Source: Lentzea cavernae
Lineage (GTDB): Bacteria > Actinomycetota > Actinomycetes > Mycobacteriales > Pseudonocardiaceae
Direction: 5' to 3'
NCBI RefSeq assembly: GCF_014653695.1
Contig: NZ_BNAR01000012.1
Span: 124,001-188,000, forward strand
Length of the DNA stretch: 64,000 nucleotides
The position numbers were made by a program, and so were the translations under genes. The notes beneath the pieces are model-generated. The model ran no database searches. It had not been told where the DNA came from and worked only from the letters and a program-made list of their open reading frames with translations. Shown one piece after another: positions 33,423-41,511 of this stretch; within the stretch, counting starts at the first letter, position 1; each line of letters starts with the position of its first letter.

Positions 33423-34904
33423 GTGAGTACCGCGCAGGTTCGCAAGAGCTTCCAGATCCGCACGTTCGGGTGTCAGATGAACGTGCACGACTCCGAGCGG
33501 CTCGCCGGTCTGCTCGAAGACGCGGGCTACGAGCGGGCGGCCGAGGCCGAACAGGCCGACGTCGTCGTCTTCAACACCTGCGCGGTCCGCGAGAACGCCG
33601 ACAACAAGTTGTACGGCACGCTGGGCCACCTCGCCCCGCAGAAGGCGGCGAAGCCCGGCATGCAGATCGCCGTCGGCGGCTGCCTAGCGCAGAAGGACCG
33701 CAGCGAGATCGTCCGGCGCGCCCCGTGGGTGGACGTCGTGTTCGGCACGCACAACATCGGCTCGCTGCCGGTGCTGCTCGAACGCGCCCGCCACAACGAA
33801 GAGGCGCAGGTCGAGATCCTCGACTCGCTGGAGACGTTCCCGTCGGCGCTGCCCGCCGCGCGCGACTCGGCCTACTCCGGCTGGGTCTCGATCTCGGTGG
33901 GCTGCAACAACACCTGCACGTTCTGCATCGTGCCGTCGTTGCGCGGCAAGGAGAAGGACCGCCGCCCCGGCGACGTGCTCGCCGAGGTGCAGACGCTCGT
34001 GGACGAGGGCGTGCTGGAGGTGACGCTTCTGGGGCAGAACGTCAACTCCTACGGCGTCGAGTTCGGCGACAGGCTCGCGTTCGGCAAGCTGCTGCGCGCC
34101 TGCGGGGAGATCGACGGCCTGGAGCGCGTGCGCTTCACCTCGCCGCACCCCAAGGACTTCACCGACGACGTCATCGCCGCGATGGCCGAGACGCCGAACG
34201 TGTGCCACAGCCTGCACATGCCGCTGCAGTCCGGTTCGGACCGCCTGCTCAAGGCGATGCGCCGCTCGTACCGCACCGAGAAGTACCTGGGGATCATCGA
34301 CAAGGTCCGCGCCGCCATGCCGGACGCCGCGATCACCACGGACATCATCGTCGGCTTCCCCGGCGAGACCGAGGAGGACTTCCAGGGCACGCTCGACGTG
34401 GTGCGCCAGGCCCGTTTCTCGTCGGCGTTCACGTTCCAGTACTCGAAGCGCCCCGGCACCCCGGCCGCCGACCTGCCGGACCAGCTGCCGAAGGCCGTCG
34501 TGCAGGAGCGCTTCGACCGGCTCGTGGCTCTGCAGAACGAGATGACGCACTCGTTGAACATCGAGCAGGTCGGCCGCACGGTCGAGGTCCTCGTCGCCAC
34601 CGGTGAGGGCAAGCGCGACGCCGAGACGCAGCGCATGAGCGGCCGCGCGCGCGACGGACGCCTCGTGCACTTCACTCCGGGTGCCTCCGCTCCGCGTCCC
34701 GGTGACGTCGTCGAGACCGTCGTGACGTACGCGGCCCCGCACTACCTCGTCGCGGACGGCGAACCGCTGTCGTGGCGCCGCACCAAGGCCGGTGACCGTT
34801 CCGAGGCCGGCATCAAGCCCAAGACCGCGGGTATCGGCCTGGGTCTGCCGTCGTTCGGAGCGCCCGCGCCGCTGCCCGCCGTCTCGGGTTGTGCCGCCCA
34901 GTGA
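33423..34904 (+). CDS. miaB: tRNA-2-methylthio-N6-dimethylallyladenosine synthase MiaB
   Basis: 493 residues. N-terminal UPF0004 domain with cluster cysteines in RTFGCQMNVHDSE, FNTCAVRENAD and VGGCLAQK; radical-SAM motif CNNTCTFC; C-terminal TRAM domain. Adds a methylthio group to i6A37 of tRNAs, the product of MiaA, whose gene is 5.4 kb downstream in the same direction. After TRAM there is a ~40-residue non-conserved tail ending in Cys-Ala-Ala-Gln. TTG 33414 is an alternative start. Confidence 0.97.
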   Translation: MSTAQVRKSFQIRTFGCQMNVHDSERLAGLLEDAGYERAAEAEQADVVVFNTCAVRENADNKLYGTLGHLAPQKAAKPGMQIAVGGCLAQKDRSEIVRRAPWVDVVFGTHNIGSLPVLLERARHNEEAQVEILDSLETFPSALPAARDSAYSGWVSISVGCNNTCTFCIVPSLRGKEKDRRPGDVLAEVQTLVDEGVLEVTLLGQNVNSYGVEFGDRLAFGKLLRACGEIDGLERVRFTSPHPKDFTDDVIAAMAETPNVCHSLHMPLQSGSDRLLKAMRRSYRTEKYLGIIDKVRAAMPDAAITTDIIVGFPGETEEDFQGTLDVVRQARFSSAFTFQYSKRPGTPAADLPDQLPKAVVQERFDRLVALQNEMTHSLNIEQVGRTVEVLVATGEGKRDAETQRMSGRARDGRLVHFTPGASAPRPGDVVETVVTYAAPHYLVADGEPLSWRRTKAGDRSEAGIKPKTAGIGLGLPSFGAPAPLPAVSGCAAQ

Positions 34905-35368
34905 GTGATGAGGACTTCTTGCGCAAGGAAATCGACGCGGTCGAGCACCAGGCGGCCAAGCGGATCGACCCCGGCACGGGCGCGCTGACGATCTCGATCG
35001 CGGTGCTCGCGATCCTGGTGTCGCTGATCCTGCCGTGGATCGGCGACCTCACGGGCCTGCAGGTCGTGCTGGGGGAGTCGTCGCTGTTCCTGCCGACGCT
35101 GTTCTCGTACCTCGCCCTCGGCGTCGGGGTGGCAGGCTCCGGCATCACGCTCGCGGTGCGGCGCTGGGGCCTCACCTGGGTGTGCTCGCTCGGGCTGTTC
35201 GCCGGGTCGATCATCGGAGTGCTGTCGATCTGGACGCAGCAGACGACGACCAGCAACAAGACGATCGGTCCCGGCCCCGGCATCGGGTTGATCATCGCGG
35301 TCATCGCGGTGGTCGTCCTGCTGGTGAAGTGGGTGAAGATCGCGGCCTCGCGCCCGCCCCAGCTGTGA
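34901..35368 (+). CDS. Four-helix membrane protein downstream of miaB
   Basis: 155 residues. Cytoplasmic N-terminus (DEDFLRKEIDAVEHQAAKR) then about four membrane helices (ISIAVLAILVSLILPWIG, FLPTLFSYLALGVGVAG, WVCSLGLFAGSIIGVLS, GLIIAVIAVVVLLVKWV). This gene commonly follows miaB in Pseudonocardiales; function unknown. GTG 34901 overlaps the miaB stop (GTGA), so translation is coupled. Confidence 0.75.
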   Translation: MSDEDFLRKEIDAVEHQAAKRIDPGTGALTISIAVLAILVSLILPWIGDLTGLQVVLGESSLFLPTLFSYLALGVGVAGSGITLAVRRWGLTWVCSLGLFAGSIIGVLSIWTQQTTTSNKTIGPGPGIGLIIAVIAVVVLLVKWVKIAASRPPQL

Positions 35369-35413
35369 CGTTCGGGGTGTAATGATTTCCGGGGTGTTCT
35401 CGATTCGCTGGGC

Positions 35414-36253
35414 ATGACGGAGGCGGGGGAGCACACCGAGAACTCCGCGGATGGCGACAACCGCGGCAACCTCCTGCAGGCGCGCACGGTGCGCGACGTG
35501 TACTTCCCCGGCTCCGGCAAGCGGCTGTCACTTCTGGCCCGTGCCGCGATCGTCCTCGGAGTGGCCGCGGCCCTGACCGTGGCGGTCGTCGCTGCCGTGT
35601 ACCTCAAGAACGACGGTCAGCCGGCCGCCACGACCACGACGGTGGCCGCCCCGCCCACGCTCTCCACGGCCGCCACGTCGCCGTCTTCGGGGACCACAGT
35701 GACACCGACGGTCGTGACGAGCACCGTAACGACCCTTGAACCGCGCACCACGGCTCCACCGTCGCGCCCGACGACCGTTCCGGCACCGCAGCCACCGGCC
35801 CCCGCACCGGGGCCCGTGAAGCCCGCGACCGACGGCCCGGGTTACCTCGTGCCGGTCGGCAACGCCCAGCGGGCCGCGGACTTCTACCAGAACAGCTGGA
35901 ACGACGTCGTGATGTGGGAACGGCACCCCTCGAGCGACGGCACCAGCTTCCAGCCGTTCTGGGCGCGCGAGTTCTCCGACGCGAACCCGGCGGTTTTCCG
36001 CATCCGCAACCAGCGGGGGAACCTCTGCATGGAGCCGGTGTTCCAGGAGAACTTCGGCGAGCACGTCAAGGCCAACGCGTGCTCGTGGAGCAACGACGCC
36101 CAGCTGTGGCAGACCGTGAACACCAGCCAGGTCGGGCACGTCGCCTCCGGCCGGTGCCTGGGGACCGCGAACGGCTCGTACGACGACGGCACGTGGCTGA
36201 TCGCCTCGTTGTGCACGGGCAGCGCCGACCAGAAGTGGCGCATCGCGCGCTAG
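35414..36253 (+). CDS. Membrane-anchored protein with ricin-B-type lectin-like domain
   Basis: 279 residues: cytoplasmic N-terminus, one membrane helix (LARAAIVLGVAAALTVAVVAAVYL), a ~90-residue Thr/Pro-rich extracellular stalk, and a C-terminal ~130-residue beta-trefoil-like segment with the QxW signature (NDAQLWQTV and SADQKWRI), GNLCMEP, SGRCLGTANGS and GTWLIASLC. Likely a cell-surface carbohydrate-binding protein; ligand unknown. Its last codons and stop lie in the first unit of a tandem repeat array. Confidence 0.78.
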   Translation: MTEAGEHTENSADGDNRGNLLQARTVRDVYFPGSGKRLSLLARAAIVLGVAAALTVAVVAAVYLKNDGQPAATTTTVAAPPTLSTAATSPSSGTTVTPTVVTSTVTTLEPRTTAPPSRPTTVPAPQPPAPAPGPVKPATDGPGYLVPVGNAQRAADFYQNSWNDVVMWERHPSSDGTSFQPFWAREFSDANPAVFRIRNQRGNLCMEPVFQENFGEHVKANACSWSNDAQLWQTVNTSQVGHVASGRCLGTANGSYDDGTWLIASLCTGSADQKWRIAR

Positions 36254-36668
36254 GTACGCCTGGGAGCCCTTCTCGCGATCGGAAGAGGGGATCTCGGTTG
36301 CACTCTCGAACTGGCGTTACGACCTCTAACGGTCGCTAGTGCCGACTAGAGGCGGCGCATCGCGCTAGGAACGCCTGGGAGCCCTTCTTGCGACGGGAAG
36401 AGGGACTCTCGGTCGCACTCCCGAACTGGCGTTACGACCTCTAACGGTCGCTAGTGCCGACTAGAGGCGGCGCATCGCGCTAGGAACGCCTGGGAGCCCT
36501 TCTCACGGCGGGAAGAGGGGCTTTCGGTCGCACTCTCGAACAGGCGTTACGACCTCTAACAGGTTGCCGGCGCAAGGTGGCGCATCGCCCACCAGGAACG
36601 CCTGAGGGCCTCTCTTCCAGAATGGAAGAGAGGCCCTCGGCTGCACTCCAGAACAAGCGTTAGAACCT
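36241..36668. repeat. Tandem array of ~115-bp hairpin-bearing repeats (about 3.7 units)
   Basis: This 415-nt gene-free gap between convergent genes is filled by repeats. Equivalent points (ACGCCTG) fall at 36256, 36371, 36486 and 36598, giving periods of 115, 115 and 112 bp. Each unit holds GGGAGCCCTTCT...GGAAGAGG (a weak hairpin), GCGTTACGACCTCTAAC, and in units 1 and 2 CCTCTA...TAGAGG. Unit 1 starts within the last codons of the lectin gene; the last unit runs into the DUF349 3' end. Units diverge most at the right end. Looks like amplification of a terminator region. Confidence 0.9.
36604..36638. terminator. Perfect 15-bp hairpin in the last array unit
   Basis: GAGGGCCTCTCTTCC, loop AGAAT, GGAAGAGAGGCCCTC, located 31 nt beyond the DUF349 stop. 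The equivalent hairpins in the other units are imperfect, so this copy is the best terminator, usable from both sides. Confidence 0.8.
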
Positions 36669-38018
36669 CTAGCGAGTCGCCAGAGCCTGCTCGGCGGCGG
36701 CCAGCCACTCACGCCACTGGGCCGCCTGCGCCTCGGCCTGCTCGGTGCGGCGCTTGTCGCCCGCGGCACGGGCCTTCGCGGCCTGTGCCTCGAACTGCTC
36801 CACGCGCTCGCGGAACTGGGCCACGCGGGCCTCGGCCTCGGGGTCGGACCGGCGCCACTGGGCGTCGACCGCGCCGCGGACCCGCTCCTCGATGGCGCGC
36901 AGCTTGCCCTCGAGCTCGCGGATGCGCTCGCGCGGCACCTTGCCGATCGCGTCCCAGCGCTCCTGGATCTTGTAGAGCTGGTTGCGAGCCGACTCGAGGT
37001 CGCCCGACGGGTCGATGCCCTCGGCCTCGGCGAGCAGCTCCTCCTTCAGCTTCGCGTTGGCCGTGAACTCGGCGTCACGCTCGCTGAAGGCCTCGGAACG
37101 CTTCTGGAAGAACGCGTCCTGCGCGGCGCGGAACCGCTGCCACAACGCGTCGTCGGCCTCCTTGGGCGCACGCCCGGCGGCCTTCCACTCGACCATCAGC
37201 TCCTTGTACCGGCCGGCCGTGGGGCCCCAGTCGTCGGAGTCGACGAGCTTCTCGGCCTCCTCGACGAGCGCCTGCTTGGAGCCCTTCGCGACCGAACGCT
37301 GGCGGTCGAGGTCCGCGAAGTGCGAGCCGCGACGGCGGTTGAACGCGTCACGGGCCTTCGAGAACCGGCGCCACAGCTGCTCGTCGGTCTTGCGGTCGAC
37401 GCCGCGGATGGTCTTCCACTCGTCGAGGATCTGCCGCAGCCGGTCGCCCGCGACCTTCCACTGCGTCGACTCGTTCGCGATCGACTCGGCCTCGTCGACG
37501 AGCGCCTGCTTGCGCGCCACGGACTGGGCTCGGGCGGCCTCCTTGGCCTCCTTCGCCTTCTCCATGCCGGCCTCGGCCTGCACCAGCACGTGCTCGACGC
37601 GGGCGGCCAGCGCCTTGAGGTCGCCGACGACGGCGGCCTCGGCGAGCTGCTCCTTGACGTGCTTCGCGCTGGTCAGGGCGTGCTTGGGGTCGCCGGCACC
37701 GGTCTTGAGCCGCGAGACCAGCAGCTCGACCTCGGTGCGCAGGTCGTCGAAGCGCCGCGCGAAGTGCGCGAGACCCTCGACCGGCTCGCCGGCCTGCCAC
37801 GACCCGACAGCACGTTCGCCGTCCTCGGTCTTCACGTACACGGTGCCGTCGGCGTCCACGCGCCCCCAGCGGTCAGGGTGGTCCGACGCCACGGGGACGG
37901 CCGGAGGCGTCGCCTGCGGCGGGGTCTCCTTCGGCGTTTCCTCGACCCCACCCTCGGCTGCGACCGCCACTGGAGCGGTCTCGGCCACGGCCTCCGGTGT
38001 GCTGTCCTGCTCCGACAT
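36669..38018 (-). CDS. DUF349 repeat protein
   Basis: 449 residues. After an Ala/Pro/Glu-rich N-terminus, a conserved DRWGRVDADGTVYVKTEDGER segment, then a long charged helical region built of DUF349 repeats (DEWKTIRGVDRKTDEQLWRRF, VEWKAAGRAPKEADDALWQRF, ERWDAIGKVPRERIRELEGK) and a coiled-coil tail rich in Ala/Glu/Gln. Widely conserved in actinobacteria; cytoplasmic, function unsettled. ATG 38018 follows GAGGAACCGGCG; the frame is open to 38129. Confidence 0.88.
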   Translation of the reverse strand: MSEQDSTPEAVAETAPVAVAAEGGVEETPKETPPQATPPAVPVASDHPDRWGRVDADGTVYVKTEDGERAVGSWQAGEPVEGLAHFARRFDDLRTEVELLVSRLKTGAGDPKHALTSAKHVKEQLAEAAVVGDLKALAARVEHVLVQAEAGMEKAKEAKEAARAQSVARKQALVDEAESIANESTQWKVAGDRLRQILDEWKTIRGVDRKTDEQLWRRFSKARDAFNRRRGSHFADLDRQRSVAKGSKQALVEEAEKLVDSDDWGPTAGRYKELMVEWKAAGRAPKEADDALWQRFRAAQDAFFQKRSEAFSERDAEFTANAKLKEELLAEAEGIDPSGDLESARNQLYKIQERWDAIGKVPRERIRELEGKLRAIEERVRGAVDAQWRRSDPEAEARVAQFRERVEQFEAQAAKARAAGDKRRTEQAEAQAAQWREWLAAAEQALATR

Positions 38019-38174
38019 CGCCGGTTCCTCCCATCTGACGCCCGTGCCTGCCACGGGCGCCCCGCCGTTGGCGGGGCCGATGCAATACGGGCGCTGGAGG
38101 GTCTCCCGTCCCCAGTTCCCCGCGCGCATTCAAACAGGTCAGAGCTCGACTCGGTACTGGGAGTCCACGATAGG

Positions 38175-38180
38175 TAGCCT
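38175..38180 (+). promoter_or_regulatory. -10 box TAGCCT of a leaderless promoter
   Basis: TANNNT hexamer 8 nt before GTG 38189, no Shine-Dalgarno. Confidence 0.4.
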
Positions 38181-38188
38181 GGTTCGTT

Positions 38189-38875
38189 GTGATCACCCGC
38201 GCTGTGGTGGTGCCGCACCCACCTCTCCTGGTGCCAGAACTGGTCGTGGGGGCCGCCGCCGAAACCGAGTCCGTGCGCGCCGCAACCCTTGCCGCAGCAG
38301 GAAAACTGCCCGGCCCGTGGGTCGCGGTGGCGGTCGGCGGCAGCGGCCCCTCCACCTTCGTGCCGCCGTTGTCGGGAACTTTTCTCGGTTATGGGGTCGA
38401 TGTGCGGGTGTCACTCGGCGGAGACCTGCCGCCGGACGCCACGATTCCGTTGCCAGTGCTAATCACCGCGTGGCTGCGCGAACGCTGCGCAGTCGAGGTG
38501 TCACGCGTTGAACTCGTCCCGCCTGACCTGCCCGCTTCCGACTGTGTCTCGTTTGGACGGCGACTCGCCGCCGAGCCGGATCCCGTCGGGCTCCTCGTCC
38601 TGGGCGACGGCTCGACTCGGCACGGCCTCCGCTCTCCCGGTTCCAACGACGAGCGTTCGGGACCTTTTGATTCTTTGGTCCACACTTCGCTGAGCGCCGC
38701 CGACGTGGACGGCCTGCTCGGCCTCGACATCGACCTCGCCCGCGAACTGGGTGCGCAGGGCCGTGCCGCGTGGCAGGTCCTCGCCGGTGTGCCCGGTCCG
38801 TGGCGCTGCTCGAGCGCCGAGTTCTTCGCACCGTTCGGCGTGGGCTACCACGTCGCCGTCTGGGAGCGCCCGTGA
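38189..38875 (+). CDS. Class III extradiol dioxygenase B-subunit-like protein
   Basis: 228 residues with the start ITRAVVVPHPPLLVPELV and the HG motif (DGSTRHGLRSPG) of the LigB-like family. This gene conventionally precedes miaA in actinobacteria. Whether it keeps dioxygenase activity is unclear: the PHPP motif is present, but true LigB enzymes are longer. It overlaps miaA by 4 nt and should be cotranscribed with miaA and dapF. Confidence 0.85.
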   Translation: MITRAVVVPHPPLLVPELVVGAAAETESVRAATLAAAGKLPGPWVAVAVGGSGPSTFVPPLSGTFLGYGVDVRVSLGGDLPPDATIPLPVLITAWLRERCAVEVSRVELVPPDLPASDCVSFGRRLAAEPDPVGLLVLGDGSTRHGLRSPGSNDERSGPFDSLVHTSLSAADVDGLLGLDIDLARELGAQGRAAWQVLAGVPGPWRCSSAEFFAPFGVGYHVAVWERP

Positions 38876-39780
38876 TCACGCCCATCGCAGTCGTCGGACC
38901 CACCGCGACCGGCAAGTCCGACCTGGCCGTCGCGCTCGCGGAGCGGTTCGGGGGAGAGGTCGTCAACGCCGACGCCATGCAGCTCTACCGCGGCATGGAC
39001 ATCGGCACGGCGAAGATGCCCGTGGGGGAGCGCCGCGGCGTGCCCCATCACCTGTTCGACGTCCTGTCCGTCACCGAGACCGCGTCCGTGGCCGCCTACC
39101 AGCGCGAGACGCGGGCCGTGATCGAGGACCTGCTCGCCGCCGGCCGTCCGCCGGTCCTCGTCGGAGGTTCGGGGCTCTACGTGCAGGCCGTGCTCGACGA
39201 CCTGAAGTTCCCCGGCACGGACGACGCGGTCCGCGAGCGCTTCGAGGCGGAACTGGCCTCCGCGGGTTCGGAGGCGTTGCACCGGCGGCTGCGGGAACTC
39301 GACCCGGCCGCCGCGATCGCGATCCTGCCGTCCAACGGCCGCCGCATCGTGCGCGCGCTGGAGGTCATCGAGCTGACGGGGCAGCCGTTCTCCGCGAACC
39401 TGCCCAAGCCCGGCCCCGCGCGGTACGGCACCGTCCAGATCGGCGTCGACCGCGAGGTGTCCGAACTGGACTCACGCGTCGACCAGCGCGTGGACGTGAT
39501 GTTCGAATCGGGCCTCGAAGCGGAGGTGCGCGCGCTGGTCCGGATCGGCCTGCGCGAAGGCAAGACGGCCTCGCGCGCGCTGGGCTATCAGCAGGTGCTG
39601 TCCGCAATGGACGGAGCCTGCACGATCGACTTCGCCGCGGAGGAGACGAAACGCGCCACCCGCCGGTTCGTGCGCAGGCAGCGGTCGTGGTTCCGGCGCG
39701 ACCAGCGCATCACCTGGCTCGACGGTGCCAGGCCGGATCTTTTGGACGCCGCCGGTAGCCTTGTGCCGTGGAGTTCGTGA
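38872..39780 (+). CDS. miaA: tRNA dimethylallyltransferase MiaA
   Basis: 302 residues. P-loop VGPTATGKSDLA, the NADAMQLYRGMDIGTAK motif with the catalytic Asp/Gln region, VLVGGSGLYVQAVLD, NGRRIVRALEV and the C-terminal RRFVRRQRSWFRRD tRNA-binding segment. Transfers a dimethylallyl group to A37 of UNN-reading tRNAs; MiaB from this window then methylthiolates it. GTG start overlapping the previous stop; dapF starts inside its 3' end (13-nt overlap). Confidence 0.97.
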   Translation: MITPIAVVGPTATGKSDLAVALAERFGGEVVNADAMQLYRGMDIGTAKMPVGERRGVPHHLFDVLSVTETASVAAYQRETRAVIEDLLAAGRPPVLVGGSGLYVQAVLDDLKFPGTDDAVRERFEAELASAGSEALHRRLRELDPAAAIAILPSNGRRIVRALEVIELTGQPFSANLPKPGPARYGTVQIGVDREVSELDSRVDQRVDVMFESGLEAEVRALVRIGLREGKTASRALGYQQVLSAMDGACTIDFAAEETKRATRRFVRRQRSWFRRDQRITWLDGARPDLLDAAGSLVPWSS

Positions 39781-40574
39781 AGGGGCACGGCACGGAGAAC
39801 GACTTCGTCGTCCTGCCCGACCTCGATGACCAGCTGGACCTGACCGTCGCCCGCGTGCAGGCGCTGTGCGACCGGCAGCGCGGCCTGGGCGCGGACGGCG
39901 TGCTGCGCGTCGTGCGCTCCGGTGGCGATTCCGGCGGCAAGTGGTTCATGGACTACCGCAACGCCGACGGCTCCATCGCCGAGATGTGCGGCAACGGCCT
40001 ACGGGTCTTCGCCCGCTACTTGGTCGACGCGGGCCACCAGCCGCAGGGCGAGTTCGTCGTGGGCACGCGGGCGGGAGACCGCACGGTCACCACGCACCCC
40101 GACGGCTCCGTTACGAACGACATGGGCCCCGCGCGGGTCACCGGCACCTCCATCGCCGCGGTCGACGGCTCCGGCATCGGCGGCTTCGCGGTCGACGTCG
40201 GCAACCCGCACCTGGCGTGCGTCACCGACCTCCCGGTCAGCAGCTTCGACCTCACCGTGCCTCCCGGCTTCGACCCGGTGATGTTCCCGCACGGCGTGAA
40301 CGTCGAGCTCATCAACGTGATCGAGGACGGCGCGCTGCGCATGCGCGTCTACGAGCGCGGTGTGGGCGAGACCCGCTCCTGCGGCACCGGCACCGTCGCG
40401 TCCGTCGCGTCCTGGCTCGCGGGCCAGGGCAGGACCACGGGCGCGGCCACCGTCGATGTCCTCGGCGGCCAGGTGCACGTGACGATCGACCCGACGACGT
40501 CGACGCTCACCGGACCTGCCGTGCTCGTCGCGCGCGGCGAGCTCGACAAGTCCTGGTGGGACGCCCTCGCCTGA
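39768..40574 (+). CDS. dapF: Diaminopimelate epimerase
   Basis: 268 residues. Interconverts LL- and meso-diaminopimelate for lysine and peptidoglycan. The two catalytic cysteines are present: Cys74 in AEMCGNGLR and Cys205 in ETRSCGTGT. FVKGHGTENDFVVL at the N-terminus and VGNPHLACV are also typical. GTG 39768 lies inside miaA, so translation is probably coupled. The dapF product fits an actinomycete with meso-DAP in the wall. Confidence 0.97.
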   Translation: MEFVKGHGTENDFVVLPDLDDQLDLTVARVQALCDRQRGLGADGVLRVVRSGGDSGGKWFMDYRNADGSIAEMCGNGLRVFARYLVDAGHQPQGEFVVGTRAGDRTVTTHPDGSVTNDMGPARVTGTSIAAVDGSGIGGFAVDVGNPHLACVTDLPVSSFDLTVPPGFDPVMFPHGVNVELINVIEDGALRMRVYERGVGETRSCGTGTVASVASWLAGQGRTTGAATVDVLGGQVHVTIDPTTSTLTGPAVLVARGELDKSWWDALA

Positions 40575-40617
40575 CTACAGGGCCCATCTGTTCAGAGGTC
40601 ACTGTTTCAGGGTCTAA

Positions 40618-40636
40618 CTGATATATCGCATATCAG
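40618..40636. repeat. GATATATC palindrome with second half-site
   Basis: CTGATATATCGC followed at once by ATATCAG, so CTGATAT/ATATCAG also form an inverted repeat. It covers the stop codon of the lactonase gene (40633-40635) and lies 44 nt past the dapF stop. Confidence 0.75.
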
Positions 40637-41511
40637 AGCGGGAAGACCTCGATCTTCCCGAGCCTCTCCGGCCTGACCACCTTCGGGTTCGAGTCCGGCG
40701 CCGTCAGGCACACGAGGTGGTCGTCGACGACCGCGACGGCGAACACCGTCTGCGTGGTCTCGACCCGGCGCGTGATCTTGCCGCCCTCCGCCACCCGGAA
40801 CGCCGCGGGCTGCAACGCCGGCGCCACCCACACACCGTCCCCGTCGCCCGCGATCCCGTCCGGCGCGATCCCGAACTCCTTCACATCGGCCCACACCCTG
40901 CGGTTTTGCAACGATCCGTTGCGGTCGACCGAAAACGAAGTGAGGTGGAACGCAACGGTCTCGGCGACGACGAGGATGGTGCCGCTCTCGGACTCGCCCG
41001 TCGGGTCGGGCAGCAGCGCCATCCCGTTCGGGAACTTGAGGTCCTCGGCGACGACGCTGACGGACCCGTCGGGCTGGACGAGCGCGAGCGCGGCGCCCTG
41101 CGGGTCGAAGTCCGGTTCGAGCAACCGCGGGATGCCGACCTCGTCGATCAGGCCGTGCAGGTCGAAGCCGAAGTTCCCGACGTAGGCGCGGCCCTCGCCG
41201 TCGACGAGCATGTCGTTGGCGTGGAACGTCGCGATATCCGATATATCGGCGTGCACGACGAGGTCGTCGCCCTCGAGCCGGCGCACGGTGCGGTCGAGCA
41301 TCGACACGACGAGCAAGCGCCCGTCGGGCAGCCAGCCGAGGCCGGAGGGCTGGCCGTCGAAGGCGACGACGACCTCGTCGTCCCCCGTCGCCAGGTCGAG
41401 GGCGTGCACTTCGCCCGCGTAGAAGTCCGAGTAGTAGAGACGGCCGTCGGGACCGCGTCGCGGTCCTTCGCCGAAGTGGAGACCGTCCCGCAGCACCGTG
41501 GTGTCAGCCAT
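40633..41511 (-). CDS. SMP-30/gluconolactonase-like beta-propeller protein
   Basis: 292 residues of the SMP-30/gluconolaconase/LRE family: GLHFGEGPRRGPDGRLYYSD at the start (metal-ligand Glu), PDGRLLVVSMLDRTV, FHANDMLVDGEGRAYVGNFG (Asn/Asp ligands), FPNGMALLPD (Asn ligand) and PDGIAGDGDGVWVA. Expected to be a Ca/Zn-dependent lactonase; substrate unknown. The start overlaps the MFS gene by 8 nt, so the exporter and lactonase are coupled. A GATATATC site lies within its coding sequence and forces a rare ATA codon. Confidence 0.85.
   Translation of the reverse strand: MADTTVLRDGLHFGEGPRRGPDGRLYYSDFYAGEVHALDLATGDDEVVVAFDGQPSGLGWLPDGRLLVVSMLDRTVRRLEGDDLVVHADISDIATFHANDMLVDGEGRAYVGNFGFDLHGLIDEVGIPRLLEPDFDPQGAALALVQPDGSVSVVAEDLKFPNGMALLPDPTGESESGTILVVAETVAFHLTSFSVDRNGSLQNRRVWADVKEFGIAPDGIAGDGDGVWVAPALQPAAFRVAEGGKITRRVETTQTVFAVAVVDDHLVCLTAPDSNPKVVRPERLGKIEVFPL
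41231..41249. repeat. Intragenic GATATATC palindrome
   Basis: Perfect palindrome CCGATATATCGG (41238-41249) preceded by GCGATATC. It encodes ...A-D-I-S-D-I-A... on the minus strand, using ATA for Ile, a codon almost never used in such DNA. Confidence 0.8.

Noticed and set aside
36241..36668. CRISPR array
   Set aside because: The repeats are adjacent ~115-bp units without unique spacers, and no cas genes are present.
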